This document shows positions 20,688 through 30,861 of a stretch of 64,000 nucleotides of DNA, in pieces (within the stretch, counting starts at the first letter, position 1; every line of letters begins with the position of its first letter). The stretch comes from Cerrena zonata. Taxonomy: Eukaryota; Basidiomycota; Agaricomycetes; Polyporales; Cerrenaceae. The notes below the pieces were generated by a model. That model did no database searches, had not been told where the DNA came from, and saw only the letters and a program-made list of their open reading frames with translations. The stretch is from contig JASBNA010000060.1 of NCBI GenBank assembly GCA_038087015.1, positions 62,001 to 126,000 on the forward strand. The letters run 5' to 3'. The translations under genes were made by a program, and so were the position numbers.

Positions 20688-22631
20688 ATGAATGTGTTAA
20701 AATTACAAAAAAAATTCCCAATATTGGATCAAAATGATTTATTTGGGATAATAGAGGATTTCCGAGGCATTGACTTGGATGATAAAGGATGGGTTGAAAA
20801 AAAAGATGTTATTAACGCTGTATCTCAAAAGGGAGACTATACTTATGATGAGGCTAGAGAAACATTGAAACATGTTGATGTTGATGCTTCGGGACATGTT
20901 GAATTAGATGATTACGTTGAATTGATGGCTAAATTGAAAGAAACCAATTCGGGTTCTTCAGCACCAGCACCAGTTGCCACTGGTGCTGTTGGAGGAGCCG
21001 GTGCCGGTGCCAATGCACATGCACCAGTTCCAACTGCCAACACTGCTCATAAAACATATTTAACTGGTAAAACTTCTGGTACTACTCACACTGTCAATGA
21101 TGAAGAACGTACTGAATTCACCAGACACATTAATAGTGTTTTAAGTGGGGATTCTGACATTGGTGATCGTTTACCCTTTGACACTGAGACTTTCCAAATT
21201 TTCGATGAATGTCGTGATGGTTTGGTTTTATCCAAGTTAATTAATGATTCAGTTCCCGAAACTATTGATACTCGTGTTTTGAATTTACCAGGAGTTAAAA
21301 AGAAGACCCTTAATAATTTCCAGATGTCCGAAAACGCAAACATTGTTATCAATTCTGCCAAAGCAATTGGATGTGTTGTTGTCAATGTTCATTCAGAAGA
21401 TATCATTGATGGTAAAGAACACTTGATTTTGGGTTTAATTTGGCAAATCATTAGAAGAGGTTTGCTTTCTAAAGTTGATATCAAATACCATCCTGAATTA
21501 TATCGTTTATTAGAAGATGACGAAACTTTGGAACAATTTTTAAGATTACCTCCTGAACAAATTTTATTACGTTGGTTTAATTATCATTTGAAAAATGCCG
21601 GTTCTCAAAGAAGAGTTTCTAATTTTTCAAAAGATATTAGTGACGGGGAAAACTATACTGTTTTATTAAATCAATTACAACCAGAACATTGTGATTTGTC
21701 TCCTTTGAAAACAAACGATTTATTAACTCGTGCAGAACAAGTTTTATCCAATGCTGATAAAATTGGTGTTCGTAAATATTTAACTCCAAATTCTTTGGTT
21801 GCTGGTAATCCAAAATTAAATTTAGCCTTTGTTGCTAATTTATTCAATCATTATCCTGGTTTAGATCCAATTGAAGAAAGTGAAAAACCTGAAATTGAAG
21901 ATTTTGATGCTGAAGGTGAAAGAGAAGCAAGAGTTTTCACTTTATGGTTAAATTCTTTGGATGTTGATCCTCCAGTTGTTTCTCTCTTTGAAGATTTAAA
22001 AGACGGTTTGGTATTATTACAAGCTTTTGAATTAGTATTACCAGGCTCGGTTTCTTTCAAACATATAAATAAAAAACCAGCTAATGCTCTTGAACTTTCT
22101 CGTTTCAAAGCTTTGGAAAACACTAATTATGCAGTTGAAATTGGTAAAGCAAATAAATTTTCTCTTGTTGGTATTGAAGGTTCTGATATTGTTGATGGTA
22201 ATAAATTATTAACCTTGGGTTTAGTTTGGCAATTAATGAGACGTAATATCATCAACACTCTTTCTCAACTTAGTGTTGGTGGTAATCAACATTTGTCTGA
22301 TGCTGATATCTTAAAATGGGCTAATGCCCAAGTGACCAAAGGTGGTAAATCTGGTACCGTCAGATCTTTTAGTGACTCAAGCTTATCTTCTGGTATTTTC
22401 TTATTGGATATTTTAAACGGTATCAAACCAGGTTATGTTGATTACGATTTGGTTTATCAAGGTACCAATTTATCAGAAGATGAAAAATACGCCAATGCTA
22501 AATTGGCTATTTCCATCGCAAGAAAGATCGGTGCTTTAATCTGGTTGGTTCCAGAAGATATCAATGAAGTTAGACCAAGATTGATCTTATCCTTTGTTGG
22601 TAGTTTGATGTGTGTTACTGAAAATAATTAA
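20688..22631 (+). CDS. SAC6: Fimbrin (actin-bundling protein)
   Basis: A 647-residue actin crosslinker of patches and cables. The start NVLKLQKKFPILDQNDLFG matches the fungal fimbrin N-terminus. It is followed by an EF-hand-like region (FRGIDLDDKGWVEKKDVINA, then HVDVDASGHVELDDYVELM) and four calponin-homology domains in two actin-binding modules, recognisable by repeats of the type HLILGLIWQIIRR and KLLTLGLVWQLMRR. An Ala/Pro/Gly linker sits at about residues 85-115. The frame stays open 36 codons upstream to an ATG at 20580, but that extension is unlike any fimbrin, so I choose 20688. Saccharomyces SAC6 has a 5' intron; I see no convincing one here. Confidence 0.93.
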   Translation: MNVLKLQKKFPILDQNDLFGIIEDFRGIDLDDKGWVEKKDVINAVSQKGDYTYDEARETLKHVDVDASGHVELDDYVELMAKLKETNSGSSAPAPVATGAVGGAGAGANAHAPVPTANTAHKTYLTGKTSGTTHTVNDEERTEFTRHINSVLSGDSDIGDRLPFDTETFQIFDECRDGLVLSKLINDSVPETIDTRVLNLPGVKKKTLNNFQMSENANIVINSAKAIGCVVVNVHSEDIIDGKEHLILGLIWQIIRRGLLSKVDIKYHPELYRLLEDDETLEQFLRLPPEQILLRWFNYHLKNAGSQRRVSNFSKDISDGENYTVLLNQLQPEHCDLSPLKTNDLLTRAEQVLSNADKIGVRKYLTPNSLVAGNPKLNLAFVANLFNHYPGLDPIEESEKPEIEDFDAEGEREARVFTLWLNSLDVDPPVVSLFEDLKDGLVLLQAFELVLPGSVSFKHINKKPANALELSRFKALENTNYAVEIGKANKFSLVGIEGSDIVDGNKLLTLGLVWQLMRRNIINTLSQLSVGGNQHLSDADILKWANAQVTKGGKSGTVRSFSDSSLSSGIFLLDILNGIKPGYVDYDLVYQGTNLSEDEKYANAKLAISIARKIGALIWLVPEDINEVRPRLILSFVGSLMCVTENN

Positions 22632-23138
22632 TTCACTTAATGTTTTACTATGTATTTGTTTGTTGATAAATTTATATTTTTACGAAATCTTTTTATTTTG
22701 CTTCCTTTCATTTTTGTATTTTTATAGCCTCAAGTATTGAAATATATTTAAATAAAAGTAATATCAAAATCTGTGTTCTCCAATAATTTTGCTGTAATTT
22801 ACAAAAATAGCAGAAAACTTGGAAATCGAAGAAATTTAGCAACTATCCATTCATCTTCAACAAGACTCAAAGTATAAGCAAAGCTCAAATTGTCTTATTT
22901 ATCCTATTTATGACCTTCCACTGTAAACATGCTGCTTATTAGCCTTTTTTTGCAACATAATACAAAATGTACGGGTGCAAAAAGACCCATACCTACAACT
23001 TCGATGAATTGAAGGAAAAAAAAAAAATAGCCAATAAAATGAGAAGGATTGAAAATTCTCATACTGAACTAATCCAACTCCAGTAAATACACTTGAACCC
23101 CATTCTATTGAAGAACAGCAAGAAGAAAGTATTTAAGT
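22632..23138. other. Intergenic region with TGTACGGGTG motif
   Basis: 3' flank of SAC6 and promoter of the NDUFB9-like gene. It contains TGTACGGGTG at 22968-22977, one of several copies of this motif in intergenic DNA of the window. The motif fits the Rap1 consensus read on the other strand (ACCCGTACA). Nothing else is recognisable. Confidence 0.6.
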
Positions 23139-23462
23139 ATGTCCAGTCCTATCCTCCCATTCACAGAAGCCAACTCTAAAAGAGTTGCCTCATTATTCAG
23201 ACAAGCCTTGAGAACTGCATTCGATAGCACCCTTAAATTCGACGCTTACAGAGCCCAAACTCTCAAAATAAGACAACAATTCGAAGCTAATAAACATATC
23301 AGTGATCCAGTTGAATTAGAAAAAGTCATTGCCAAAACAGAAGCTAAGTTGGCTGAAACAGAACATCCAGATCCTTATATTACTCCTTGTAGACCAGGGG
23401 GTACCAAATACCAAAGAAATATTGAACTTCCTAAAGAAGATGTTGTTCCTGGTGATTGGTAA
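23139..23462 (+). CDS. Complex I LYR-family subunit, NDUFB9/B22-like
   Basis: A 107-residue mitochondrial protein that looks like the B22/NDUFB9 accessory subunit of NADH:ubiquinone oxidoreductase. The LYR-like signature appears as ASLFRQALRTAFD near residue 20, followed by the charged helix with KIRQQFEANKHISDPVELEK and the family-type end PYITPCRPGGTKYQRNIELP. The protein is smaller than the mammalian subunit but matches fungal ones. Its presence implies a respiratory complex I, which CTG-clade yeasts have and Saccharomyces lacks. Confidence 0.82.
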   Translation: MSSPILPFTEANSKRVASLFRQALRTAFDSTLKFDAYRAQTLKIRQQFEANKHISDPVELEKVIAKTEAKLAETEHPDPYITPCRPGGTKYQRNIELPKEDVVPGDW

Positions 23463-23991
23463 ATTCAGTTAGAAGTTTTTCAATATCATGATATAGTATA
23501 AATCCAATCATTTTTGAAAATCCTGCAAATATCTATTATGTCACAAATCCTTTGAAATTATTCCAACTCATTTTCCTTTTACAAGGGAAAGCTTTGGAAA
23601 GCTTTTCATTTGATCTCAAATGGTTAATAACTTGAGGGCTGTTGATTTTCAAGTTTCCAACCAAACGCATTACTTTTATTTATTATTTCTCCATTTATTC
23701 CTTCTTTCACTTTGTAATTTTTTCTTATTTTGAAGTTCCTCAAAGAATTCTTCCAACCATTCAAGAATCTTGTCTTTTTAAAAGTTTTTTGGATATCTTG
23801 ATATCGTTATCAATACACAATTCATACGGACGGTAAGAGAAACTGTGTAGACAAAAAAAAGACCCACACACCACACCAAACCAAACAAATAAAAAAATAG
23901 ACGATGTTTGCAACTCAAAAAGATCTATCACATTTCTTTAAACTTCACATTAAGCTTTGGAAACCAGAGAAAGAACTTCCAAGTCCAGAAT
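23463..23991. other. Intergenic region, nothing firm seen
   Basis: A pyrimidine-rich stretch (about 23640-23800) and an ACCACACC/ACAAATAAAA stretch just before the next gene. Short overlapping ORFs at 23642 and 23904 have no supporting features; the latter overlaps the real downstream gene in another frame. Confidence 0.6.
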
Positions 23992-26765
23992 ATGGGTCTA
24001 GGAGATATAATTCGGTATATTTTATGGCCGGTTATTGCCCCCATAAAGCTGATTATATCTCAATTCAATGCAAAATTGCTAGATCAAAGCAGGCGGCTAA
24101 CTCTTAGTAGCGATGGCTTAAGCGAATCCCCTCGATTAATGATTGAACCTCCTTCAAACGAACAAGAAATCGCCGTAGAGCCCGATGCTACAAACGAAGT
24201 GATTCTGCCAGAGCTAGATGATTTGAAAGGTGCCGTTGAGGAATCAGACGCTTCCTCTTTTCGTGAATATCCGTCTATATCCATTGATGATTCACACAAT
24301 GTGGGGTGTGAAGAAGGGTTTCTACATACTATAGACGTCCACTTGAGGTATCAGTTAGATCAATTGGGAAACACTTTAACTGGTTTAAGCGAAGACCAAA
24401 ATGTTACTGTTATACTTTCACTTTGCATGCTAATATTCTTAAGCGGAATTATATTCAAACTAGTACTGAAAATTCCAATTGTGAACCAGGATGGAAAACC
24501 CACGAATGAATACAGTTTCGTAATTGATTCGAATGATGTCAATGAATCTAATGAGTTGGAAAAGAATGAGATTATTCAAGAACAAGAAGAACCTTCTCAA
24601 ATAACCAGAGCCGGCATCTTACAGCCAATTGATATCAACAGCAAGGAAAGCGTGTCTCATCAGGCAAAAGAAATAGCGAAGGAACACATTGTTTTAGCAG
24701 ATTGGAAGGATACTGAGTTTGAACTCAATGAAAATAGTAATGACGAGCCTTTGATTCAAAGTTTCGATAAGGATTTCACCGAAGAAAATAAGGAAAATAT
24801 AGAAGAAATCCCTTCCAAAATCACTATAAATCCTGGAACTTTGATCAAAAGCTCCAAAGCGCAAATCATAGAAACCCTATCCAAAGATGAATGGTCAGAT
24901 CTTAATTTAAACTTGAATGATATTCTGCCAACAGTAAAAAAAATTTCGGACGAGGAAATTGATACTGACATGGAGGATGCCAATCATACTTTGGAAGAAG
25001 AATTACAAAACAGTGTTGTAGAAAACGATGAAGCCCCAACCGATTTAGACAACTTGATAAAAAATTATAACGAAAGCATTCAATATGGTGAAAACCATAA
25101 TAACCATGCTGATTCCTTTGAAATTCATGAAAGTCCATCAAACTCTACCGAACCAAATCCAAAAGAACATCTCGACGACACGATTTTACCTGAATCAAAC
25201 GATAGTTTAACTGAAAATAATATAAGCAAACAAACGAGTACAGAGTCACAAGATTTTTGGGTCGCTGAATCACAGAAAGATTCATCAGTATCTCCTGAAA
25301 AAAGGAAATTTTACGTTTAGATACTAATAAATTATTGTATGATACCGAAAAATTAAATTTTGAGGTTTCGCCCACCAAGTCCGAATACTTAATGGAATCA
25401 GATTCATGTCTAAGCCCATTGACAAAAATTGAAGGTTCACCTCTCAATAGAAGGGAATCTCATCATAGAGCCACTAAAAGCTTATCTCAAGATATATACA
25501 TATCAAAACTAGAAGGGAAACACTCAAGGGCTTCCTCATGTGATACTCTTCTGTCTAGAAGTCACGAATCCTCATCAGAAATTTCATATAAACCATCTGG
25601 AAAGAAAAGAAAGAGGCATTCCAGAATAAGAATTGCAAGAAGACCAACCTCACAACTCCGCGAGGACTCACCAATTGACAAATACCATTGTGTTTACGAT
25701 TTAGATCCTAACTTAGAAACGCTTCTTAATTCTGATAATGAAACTGATCCATTGCAGTATTTTCAAAACTTGGGATTTGAATTTTCGCTAGCTATATCAG
25801 AAGCAGAGCACACTCTGATAGTCATGTCCCTCAAGGAAGCTGCCGATTTGCAAAACGAAGAAGAAATGAAAGATATGGTACAAACTGAGATTAAAAGTCT
25901 TTTAATTGATCCCTCTGAGGAAAGAAGTCAATTCACCCTATTAAAATTAAGATATGTAATTTCAAAGAAATTTGTGGGCGAAAATCCAAGAATAATCAAT
26001 TTGATTGAAATGTATAAATCAACCGTGGGTGATTTATTTTTAACTTTAACAAATGCCATCTCAATTAGTGACTCGAAAACTGCAAAGCTGATAATTTTAT
26101 TAATTTGCGAATTTCTCTATTTCTATTCAGCAAAGTATTTATCAAGAGAAGAGTACGTTACTGTGATCAAAAGTTTAATTGAAACCCATTGCAACCATAG
26201 GGCCATTTCAAAATTCACTACACAACCACTAATAATTGCTCTCTCTGCATTAAGTATAAATACCATCCCCAAAATATTCACGGATTTACTCAATTCAGTT
26301 AAAAACGAAGGTTTAGGTCTGAAAAAGAAGTTCAAATTAATATTCGAAAGTATAAAGTGCTACATTTGCTTTAACAGGCAAAAGATAGTTTCGGAACTAA
26401 CTATAAACCCAAATGAAAATAAAAATTCCACTTGCATATACAAGCTAATGAAGTTATTTGTAACTTACATCCCTATAACAATTAACTTGATGGAACTGAC
26501 AAAAATTCCAAGAATCCCTGTTCAAAAAAGTAAGCATGTGGAGTCTCAAATACCAATTTTCCCAAATGAGCTTTTGATCGAATTAGTATCATTCTATAAG
26601 GTTGTCAACAAGTTGATTTTGGAGAACGAAGACATTCCATCAGCAATACAATTTGAATTTTTAAATTCCTTTTTCAGCAGGGCTTACTATCACTTGAAGA
26701 TTCACGTTCAAAGCGAATCCGAAGATTTCCCTCCTCCAGCTATATCCAATATCGAATCTAAATAA
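23992..26765 (+). CDS. Uncharacterised two-segment membrane protein (one frame break)
   Basis: I do not recognise the family. Read through one frame break the product is about 924 residues. The N-terminus MGLGDIIRYILWPVIAPIKL looks like a membrane-embedded or amphipathic segment. A clear transmembrane helix follows at about residues 136-160 (VTVILSLCMLIFLSGIIFKL). Then comes a long acidic, disordered stretch, a basic KKRKRHSRIRIARR cluster, and a C-terminal helical region of about 350 residues that may be armadillo-like. The break lies in the A6 run at 25298-25303: a seventh A turns SPEKRKFYV-stop into SPEKKEILRLDTNKLLY and continues into the downstream frame. The basic cluster and acidic tail could suit a nuclear-envelope protein, but that is a guess. 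The ATG at 23992 is preferred; the open frame upstream begins with TTG. Confidence 0.65.
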
Positions 26766-27012
26766 GCATATACCCTTGCATAGTGTACCATAGAGATATA
26801 TATTACAAAAAATTTCAATTTATATTTGGCATAGTTTTTTTTTTTTTTGCAGCGACTCGATCCATGCACGTGACTGGACTTACAAAAATTTTTTTTTTTT
26901 TTTTTTTTTTCAATGATGGGGATGAGCTGCAAGCAGATTTAGTACAAAAAATTTCATTTTTCAAAGAGCTCTTCGTAGAAACTTCTAAGGATAGATATTA
27001 TTACACCACAGG

Positions 27013-27711
27013 ATGCCTAGATCAAAACGTTCCAAGCTTGTGACTTTAGCACAAACCGATAAGAAGACCAGAGAAAACAAGACTCGTATTTTTGACGAAG
27101 TTAGATCTGCCCTCGATGAGTTCAAATACGTTTGGGTTTTAAAATTAGATGATGTTCGTACTCCAGTTTTACAAGACATTAGATCCGATTGGACTGGATC
27201 AAAATTGATTTTGGGTAAGAGAAGAGTTTTAGAAAAAGCATTAGGTGATAGTCCAGAAGATGAATATAAAGATAATTTACATAAATTATCAAAACTCACT
27301 ACTGGAGTTTGTGGGTTATTATTAACTAATGAAACTGTTGAAACTGTTCAAGCTTATTTTTCAGCTTATACCAAACAAGATTACTCGAGAGCCAAGTCCA
27401 AGGCTCCGATTGATTTCACTATTCCAGAAGGAATTGTTTATTCAAGAGGTGGTCAAATTCCATACGAAGAAGATGTACCAATGTCCCACTCTTTAGAAGA
27501 AACTTTGAGAAATAAATTGAAAATTCCAACTAGGATTAAAGCAGGTAAGATCACTATCAGTGAACCATACGTTGTTTGTACCAAAGGTGAAACTTTAGAT
27601 GTTAGACAAGCTTTAATATTAAAACAATTTGGTATTGCCGCTTCTGAATTTAAAGTTCCAACCCTTGCTTACTATGATAACGAAACTACTGAAGTCACCA
27701 AGCTTGATTAA
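27013..27711 (+). CDS. MRT4: Ribosome assembly factor Mrt4 (P0-like)
   Basis: A 232-residue trans-acting factor that occupies the P0 site on pre-60S particles until Yvh1 removes it. The N-terminus PRSKRSKLVTLAQTDKKTRE and the L10/P0-like body with KLILGKRRVLEKALG and GVCGLLLTNE are diagnostic. The C-terminal domain with SHSLEETLRNKLKIPTRIKA distinguishes it from ribosomal P0, and it lacks the acidic P-stalk tail. Two poly(T)-like runs at 26840-26850 and 26889-26910 lie in its promoter. Confidence 0.95.
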   Translation: MPRSKRSKLVTLAQTDKKTRENKTRIFDEVRSALDEFKYVWVLKLDDVRTPVLQDIRSDWTGSKLILGKRRVLEKALGDSPEDEYKDNLHKLSKLTTGVCGLLLTNETVETVQAYFSAYTKQDYSRAKSKAPIDFTIPEGIVYSRGGQIPYEEDVPMSHSLEETLRNKLKIPTRIKAGKITISEPYVVCTKGETLDVRQALILKQFGIAASEFKVPTLAYYDNETTEVTKLD

Positions 27712-27966
27712 TTCTATTTGTTTCTTGCATTTTACAATTCCTTATTTTTTTATTTCAATCTTTTTTTATTTCGAAATTTTTTCTTCCTAATCATTGTATA
27801 ATAATCTCCCATCATGAAATAGACATTTTTCATAAAAAAAATTAACAAAAAAAAAAAAAAACAAATACATAATTAACTGTAGAATTTATTGAATGATCAT
27901 CTATATATTATACAAAACTAAATTACAAAAAAACGCATGTCATTCAAAAGATCATAAGGCAAGGAT

Positions 27967-29460
27967 TTAAAGTTCGTCATAGAAAAGTTCGTCGTTAAGG
28001 TTTGTTTGAATGAAAAAGATTTTAGCGGGAATTCTACCTCTATTTTTCAAGCTATAATTGATATCACTTGGTATTTCAAACGAACAACCTCTTGTAACTA
28101 AGAATACTTCTTCGTTAATGGAAACTTCAATTAAACCTTTTACAACATGACATAGTAAAGTGGAACTACTTGAATTTCTTAAACCTTTAAAACCTTCAAT
28201 TGGGAATTCAAGTAATCCACCCGCTATACTTTCTCTATAAGAATCAAATAAGGTGGCCACTTTATAATTATCTTGAACAACTTCACCATCTCGATTAGGA
28301 GGAGATTCAAAGTCACCAGCATCAGGGGTAAAAGCAATTTTTCTAGGTTGAGATCTTATATTAATTTTTTTAATTTTATTTTTAAACCATTGAGAACCAT
28401 CAATTTCAGGATCAGATTCATAGTCGTATTCATCATTAGATTTATTTGAAGAAGACCGTTTCAGTTTTGGAGGAGTACTTCTTGATCTTTGTCTTGATCT
28501 TTTCTTGTTTGGTATATTAGATTGGGTATTAGAATCAGGGATATGGACCACGCTTTCAATTTCTTGTAAGGGGACTTTTCTAATATCTTTAATTAGGGTT
28601 GAATCTGGATCATTATTTTTTTCATCAGCTCTTGAATAAACAATTCTCTCATTTCTCCAATAAGCCAAAGGGGCTATTCTAGTTCTTTTCGATCTACGTA
28701 GTCCATCGGGAGGAGGTGAAGGTAGAGGAGAAGGTTTTGTTATGGTTTCCTTTGGTTTGATAGAAGGTCTTCTTGATTTCTTAATCAAAGAAGATTGATC
28801 TTGAGGAGGAGAAATTAAATTACCGGGTTGTTTAGTTTTTTGAGTTTTACGATTAGCAGTTTTACCAAGAGCCATTCTTTTAGTTAAAGAATTAGCTGAT
28901 TTCTGTTCAGCCTTATCACTCGGAGGAGATAATGGAGGTAAATCTTCTTGGATGGATTCTAATGGGATTGGAGATAAACTATCATCATGGACTTCATTAA
29001 AATCATCGTAATCGTCATTATTAAAGTCATCTAGTTGACCAAAACCCTCATCTATTTGTTCTTGTTGTCTGGAAACTTGATTCTCTTGTAAAGGTGACCT
29101 TAAAGGAGATTTCTTATGTTTATCCTTCTTTTGTTGTTGTTTAGAACCCAATGCAATTGGCGAGAGCTTAAATGATTCCGCTTCAGCTTCACTAAAGTTA
29201 ATTTTTCTCGCCACATTCCGAAGTTCAGTATTACCGCCAGAGATCACCCTTTTACCAGTTCTGCCCCTTAGAGACTCAGGTTGGCGGCGCCCAGCGGCCC
29301 TCATCCTCCCTTCACCAGCTCCCACCCCCGAAATTTCCTCTTCGTCGTCCGACTTGAAGTATTCATTAATACTTTCCATGTCATGTTCATCTTTAGCAGC
29401 ATTCCTAGGTGGTTCTATCCCAGTTTTCCTCGCTTTGGACCCTAACGATAACAAGTCCAT
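27967..29460 (-). CDS. MIF2: Kinetochore protein Mif2 (CENP-C)
   Basis: A 497-residue inner-kinetochore protein that binds the CENP-A nucleosome and links it to the outer kinetochore. The CENP-C signature RRSKRTRIAPLAYWRNER lies near residue 255-275. The C-terminal cupin dimerisation domain spans roughly the last 110 residues (for example SSSTLLCHVVKGLIEVSINE and GCSFEIPSDINYSLKNR). The N-terminus MDLLSLGSKARKTGI fits the fungal Mif2 conserved start. The middle is acidic and disordered, with an HPIDP-like serine-proline region. It is convergent with MRT4, with stops 255 bp apart. Confidence 0.95.
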   Translation of the reverse strand: MDLLSLGSKARKTGIEPPRNAAKDEHDMESINEYFKSDDEEEISGVGAGEGRMRAAGRRQPESLRGRTGKRVISGGNTELRNVARKINFSEAEAESFKLSPIALGSKQQQKKDKHKKSPLRSPLQENQVSRQQEQIDEGFGQLDDFNNDDYDDFNEVHDDSLSPIPLESIQEDLPPLSPPSDKAEQKSANSLTKRMALGKTANRKTQKTKQPGNLISPPQDQSSLIKKSRRPSIKPKETITKPSPLPSPPPDGLRRSKRTRIAPLAYWRNERIVYSRADEKNNDPDSTLIKDIRKVPLQEIESVVHIPDSNTQSNIPNKKRSRQRSRSTPPKLKRSSSNKSNDEYDYESDPEIDGSQWFKNKIKKINIRSQPRKIAFTPDAGDFESPPNRDGEVVQDNYKVATLFDSYRESIAGGLLEFPIEGFKGLRNSSSSTLLCHVVKGLIEVSINEEVFLVTRGCSFEIPSDINYSLKNRGRIPAKIFFIQTNLNDELFYDEL

Positions 29461-29700
29461 GGTGTGTACAGTGTCCTTTCTATATGCAAACCTTCATCAA
29501 CAGGACTCTCTGTCAAAGCACTCTAGCAAAGCCCAATTCAACAACTGTTCCACTGGAAAAGAAGGAGTATGGAAAACTCAGCTTATTTTCAAAACAAGAA
29601 TCAAAACAAAAATCAATCATTTCAATTTTTTGTTTTGCATGACACAAACACCTCTTTTTTTAAAAAGACGCGATCAAAAAGACGTGTACACCACAATATC

Positions 29701-29902
29701 ATTAATCGTTAAATCAGTAAAGATCGTTAAAGATCATTGAATGTCATTAAATATCATTAAATGTCATTAAATATCATTAAATATCATTAAATATTATTAA
29801 ATATCATTAACTAAAGCTATATATTTACTATATCGTGGTCTTCGTTGAGCAGTAGAGTGTAGGTGATGACGATTCCGTCAGAGTAGGTGAGATACAAGTA
29901 GA
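29701..29902. repeat. Direct repeat copy 1 (copy of the 3' end of the CRT10-like gene)
   Basis: This stretch repeats, almost base for base, 30692-30861. It opens with ATTAATCGTTAAATCAGTAA, then a run of ATTAAATATC-type decamers, then TATATCGTGGTCTTCGTTG and onward to GGTGAGATACAAGT. In copy 2 the second half is the coding 3' end of the CRT10-like gene. Here it is outside any gene, so it is a duplicated gene tail. The main difference is the number of ATTAAATATC units. Confidence 0.93.
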
Positions 29903-29983
29903 TACTTGAATAGAATTAGCATTAGGTCCTGAGTTTAAATCACTAAGTTACTGAAACACATTGGTTTCCAGAATAATATCATC

Positions 29984-30214
29984 TCATGTTTTACTAATAT
30001 TAACCATCAAATACAAAAATATACACATTAACAAAAACCCTACTACTAGGCATGACAGCATAAGGATTGCGCCTTTCTCTATAAGCTGTTGGCATGGGTT
30101 AATATTGTTTATATCTGCTTCAGGGTCGTCATGATCATCCATAACATTGGCATCACCAGTCGTATCTTTCAGTGAATGTTCTAAGTTGTAGTTCATTATT
30201 TGCTTAGTCTTCAT
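29984..30214 (-). CDS. Small hypothetical single-pass membrane protein
   Basis: A 76-residue ORF with an acidic N-terminal half (DTTGDANVMDDHDDPEADIN) and one strong C-terminal hydrophobic helix (GAILMLSCLVVGFLLMCIFL), a tail-anchor-like layout. It lies inside the segment bounded by the two direct repeats, between MIF2 and the CRT10-like gene. I recognise no family. It could be a genuine small gene or a chance ORF. Confidence 0.4.
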   Translation of the reverse strand: MKTKQIMNYNLEHSLKDTTGDANVMDDHDDPEADINNINPCQQLIEKGAILMLSCLVVGFLLMCIFLYLMVNISKT

Positions 30215-30277
30215 TAGTTATATTCTATTTTTGTAGATATTTATATGTGTTGATACGTTGAGGTTTGCGAGTGCGTA

Positions 30278-30655
30278 TGTACGGGTGTAACACAAATAGC
30301 TGCAATATTAAATAACAGCTTGAAGATCCACTATACTGGGTTTATAACAAGAATAAGCTAATGTAGATTATCAAGCAATATAAAATATATATTATAAGAT
30401 TGAGAGAGAGAAGAAATTCTTTTTCTATACGATAAAAGTAACCAAGTGACTTGAAGAAATAAAATAGAGGAAATAATTTCATCGACGAATATCTACCTAT
30501 ATAACTAATATACTTATCATTGCCTCATTCCTTTGGAATCCTGTCGTTACCATTAACAACATGAACATATAAGGAATGTCAGTTATACTTTTCATCCAAG
30601 CAGTAACTAACTTTCATTTATTTATTTATAATTTTGCAGCATAGTTCACAACACC
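30278..30655. mobile_element. Possible small element with imperfect terminal inverted repeats
   Basis: The left end TGTACGGGTGTAACACAAAT continues into AGCTGCAATATTAAATAA. The complement of the right end reads GGTGTTGTGAACTATG, then CTGCAAAATTATAAATAA. These align as an imperfect inverted repeat of about 32 bp. A second TGTACGG lies just outside at 30659. The interior has no ORF of note. A weaker similarity to 54103-54420 includes the shared start and a TTTCATCGA-containing core. It could be a MITE-like or solo-LTR-like relic. Confidence 0.4.
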
Positions 30656-30691
30656 AGATGTACGGATTGTATTCATAATTTTCTTAATGTG

Positions 30692-30861
30692 ATTAATCGT
30701 TAAATCAGTAAAGATCATTAAAGATCATTAAATATCATTAAATATCATTAAATATCATTAAATATCATTAAATAAAGCTATATACTTACTATATCGTGGT
30801 CTTCGTTGAGCAGTAGAGTGTAGGTCATGACGATTCCGTCAGAGTAGGTGAGATACAAGTG
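30692..30861. repeat. Direct repeat copy 2 (original, includes the CRT10-like 3' end)
   Basis: Partner of the repeat at 29701-29902. It includes about 85 bp of the coding 3' end of the CRT10-like gene and its downstream ATTAAATATC repeats. The two copies are separated by about 790 bp that hold the small membrane ORF and the inverted-repeat element. Confidence 0.93.

Noticed and set aside
23904..24107. 67-codon ORF starting with an ATG just upstream of the membrane protein gene
   Set aside because: It overlaps the larger gene in another frame and has no features; it could be an upstream ORF at most.
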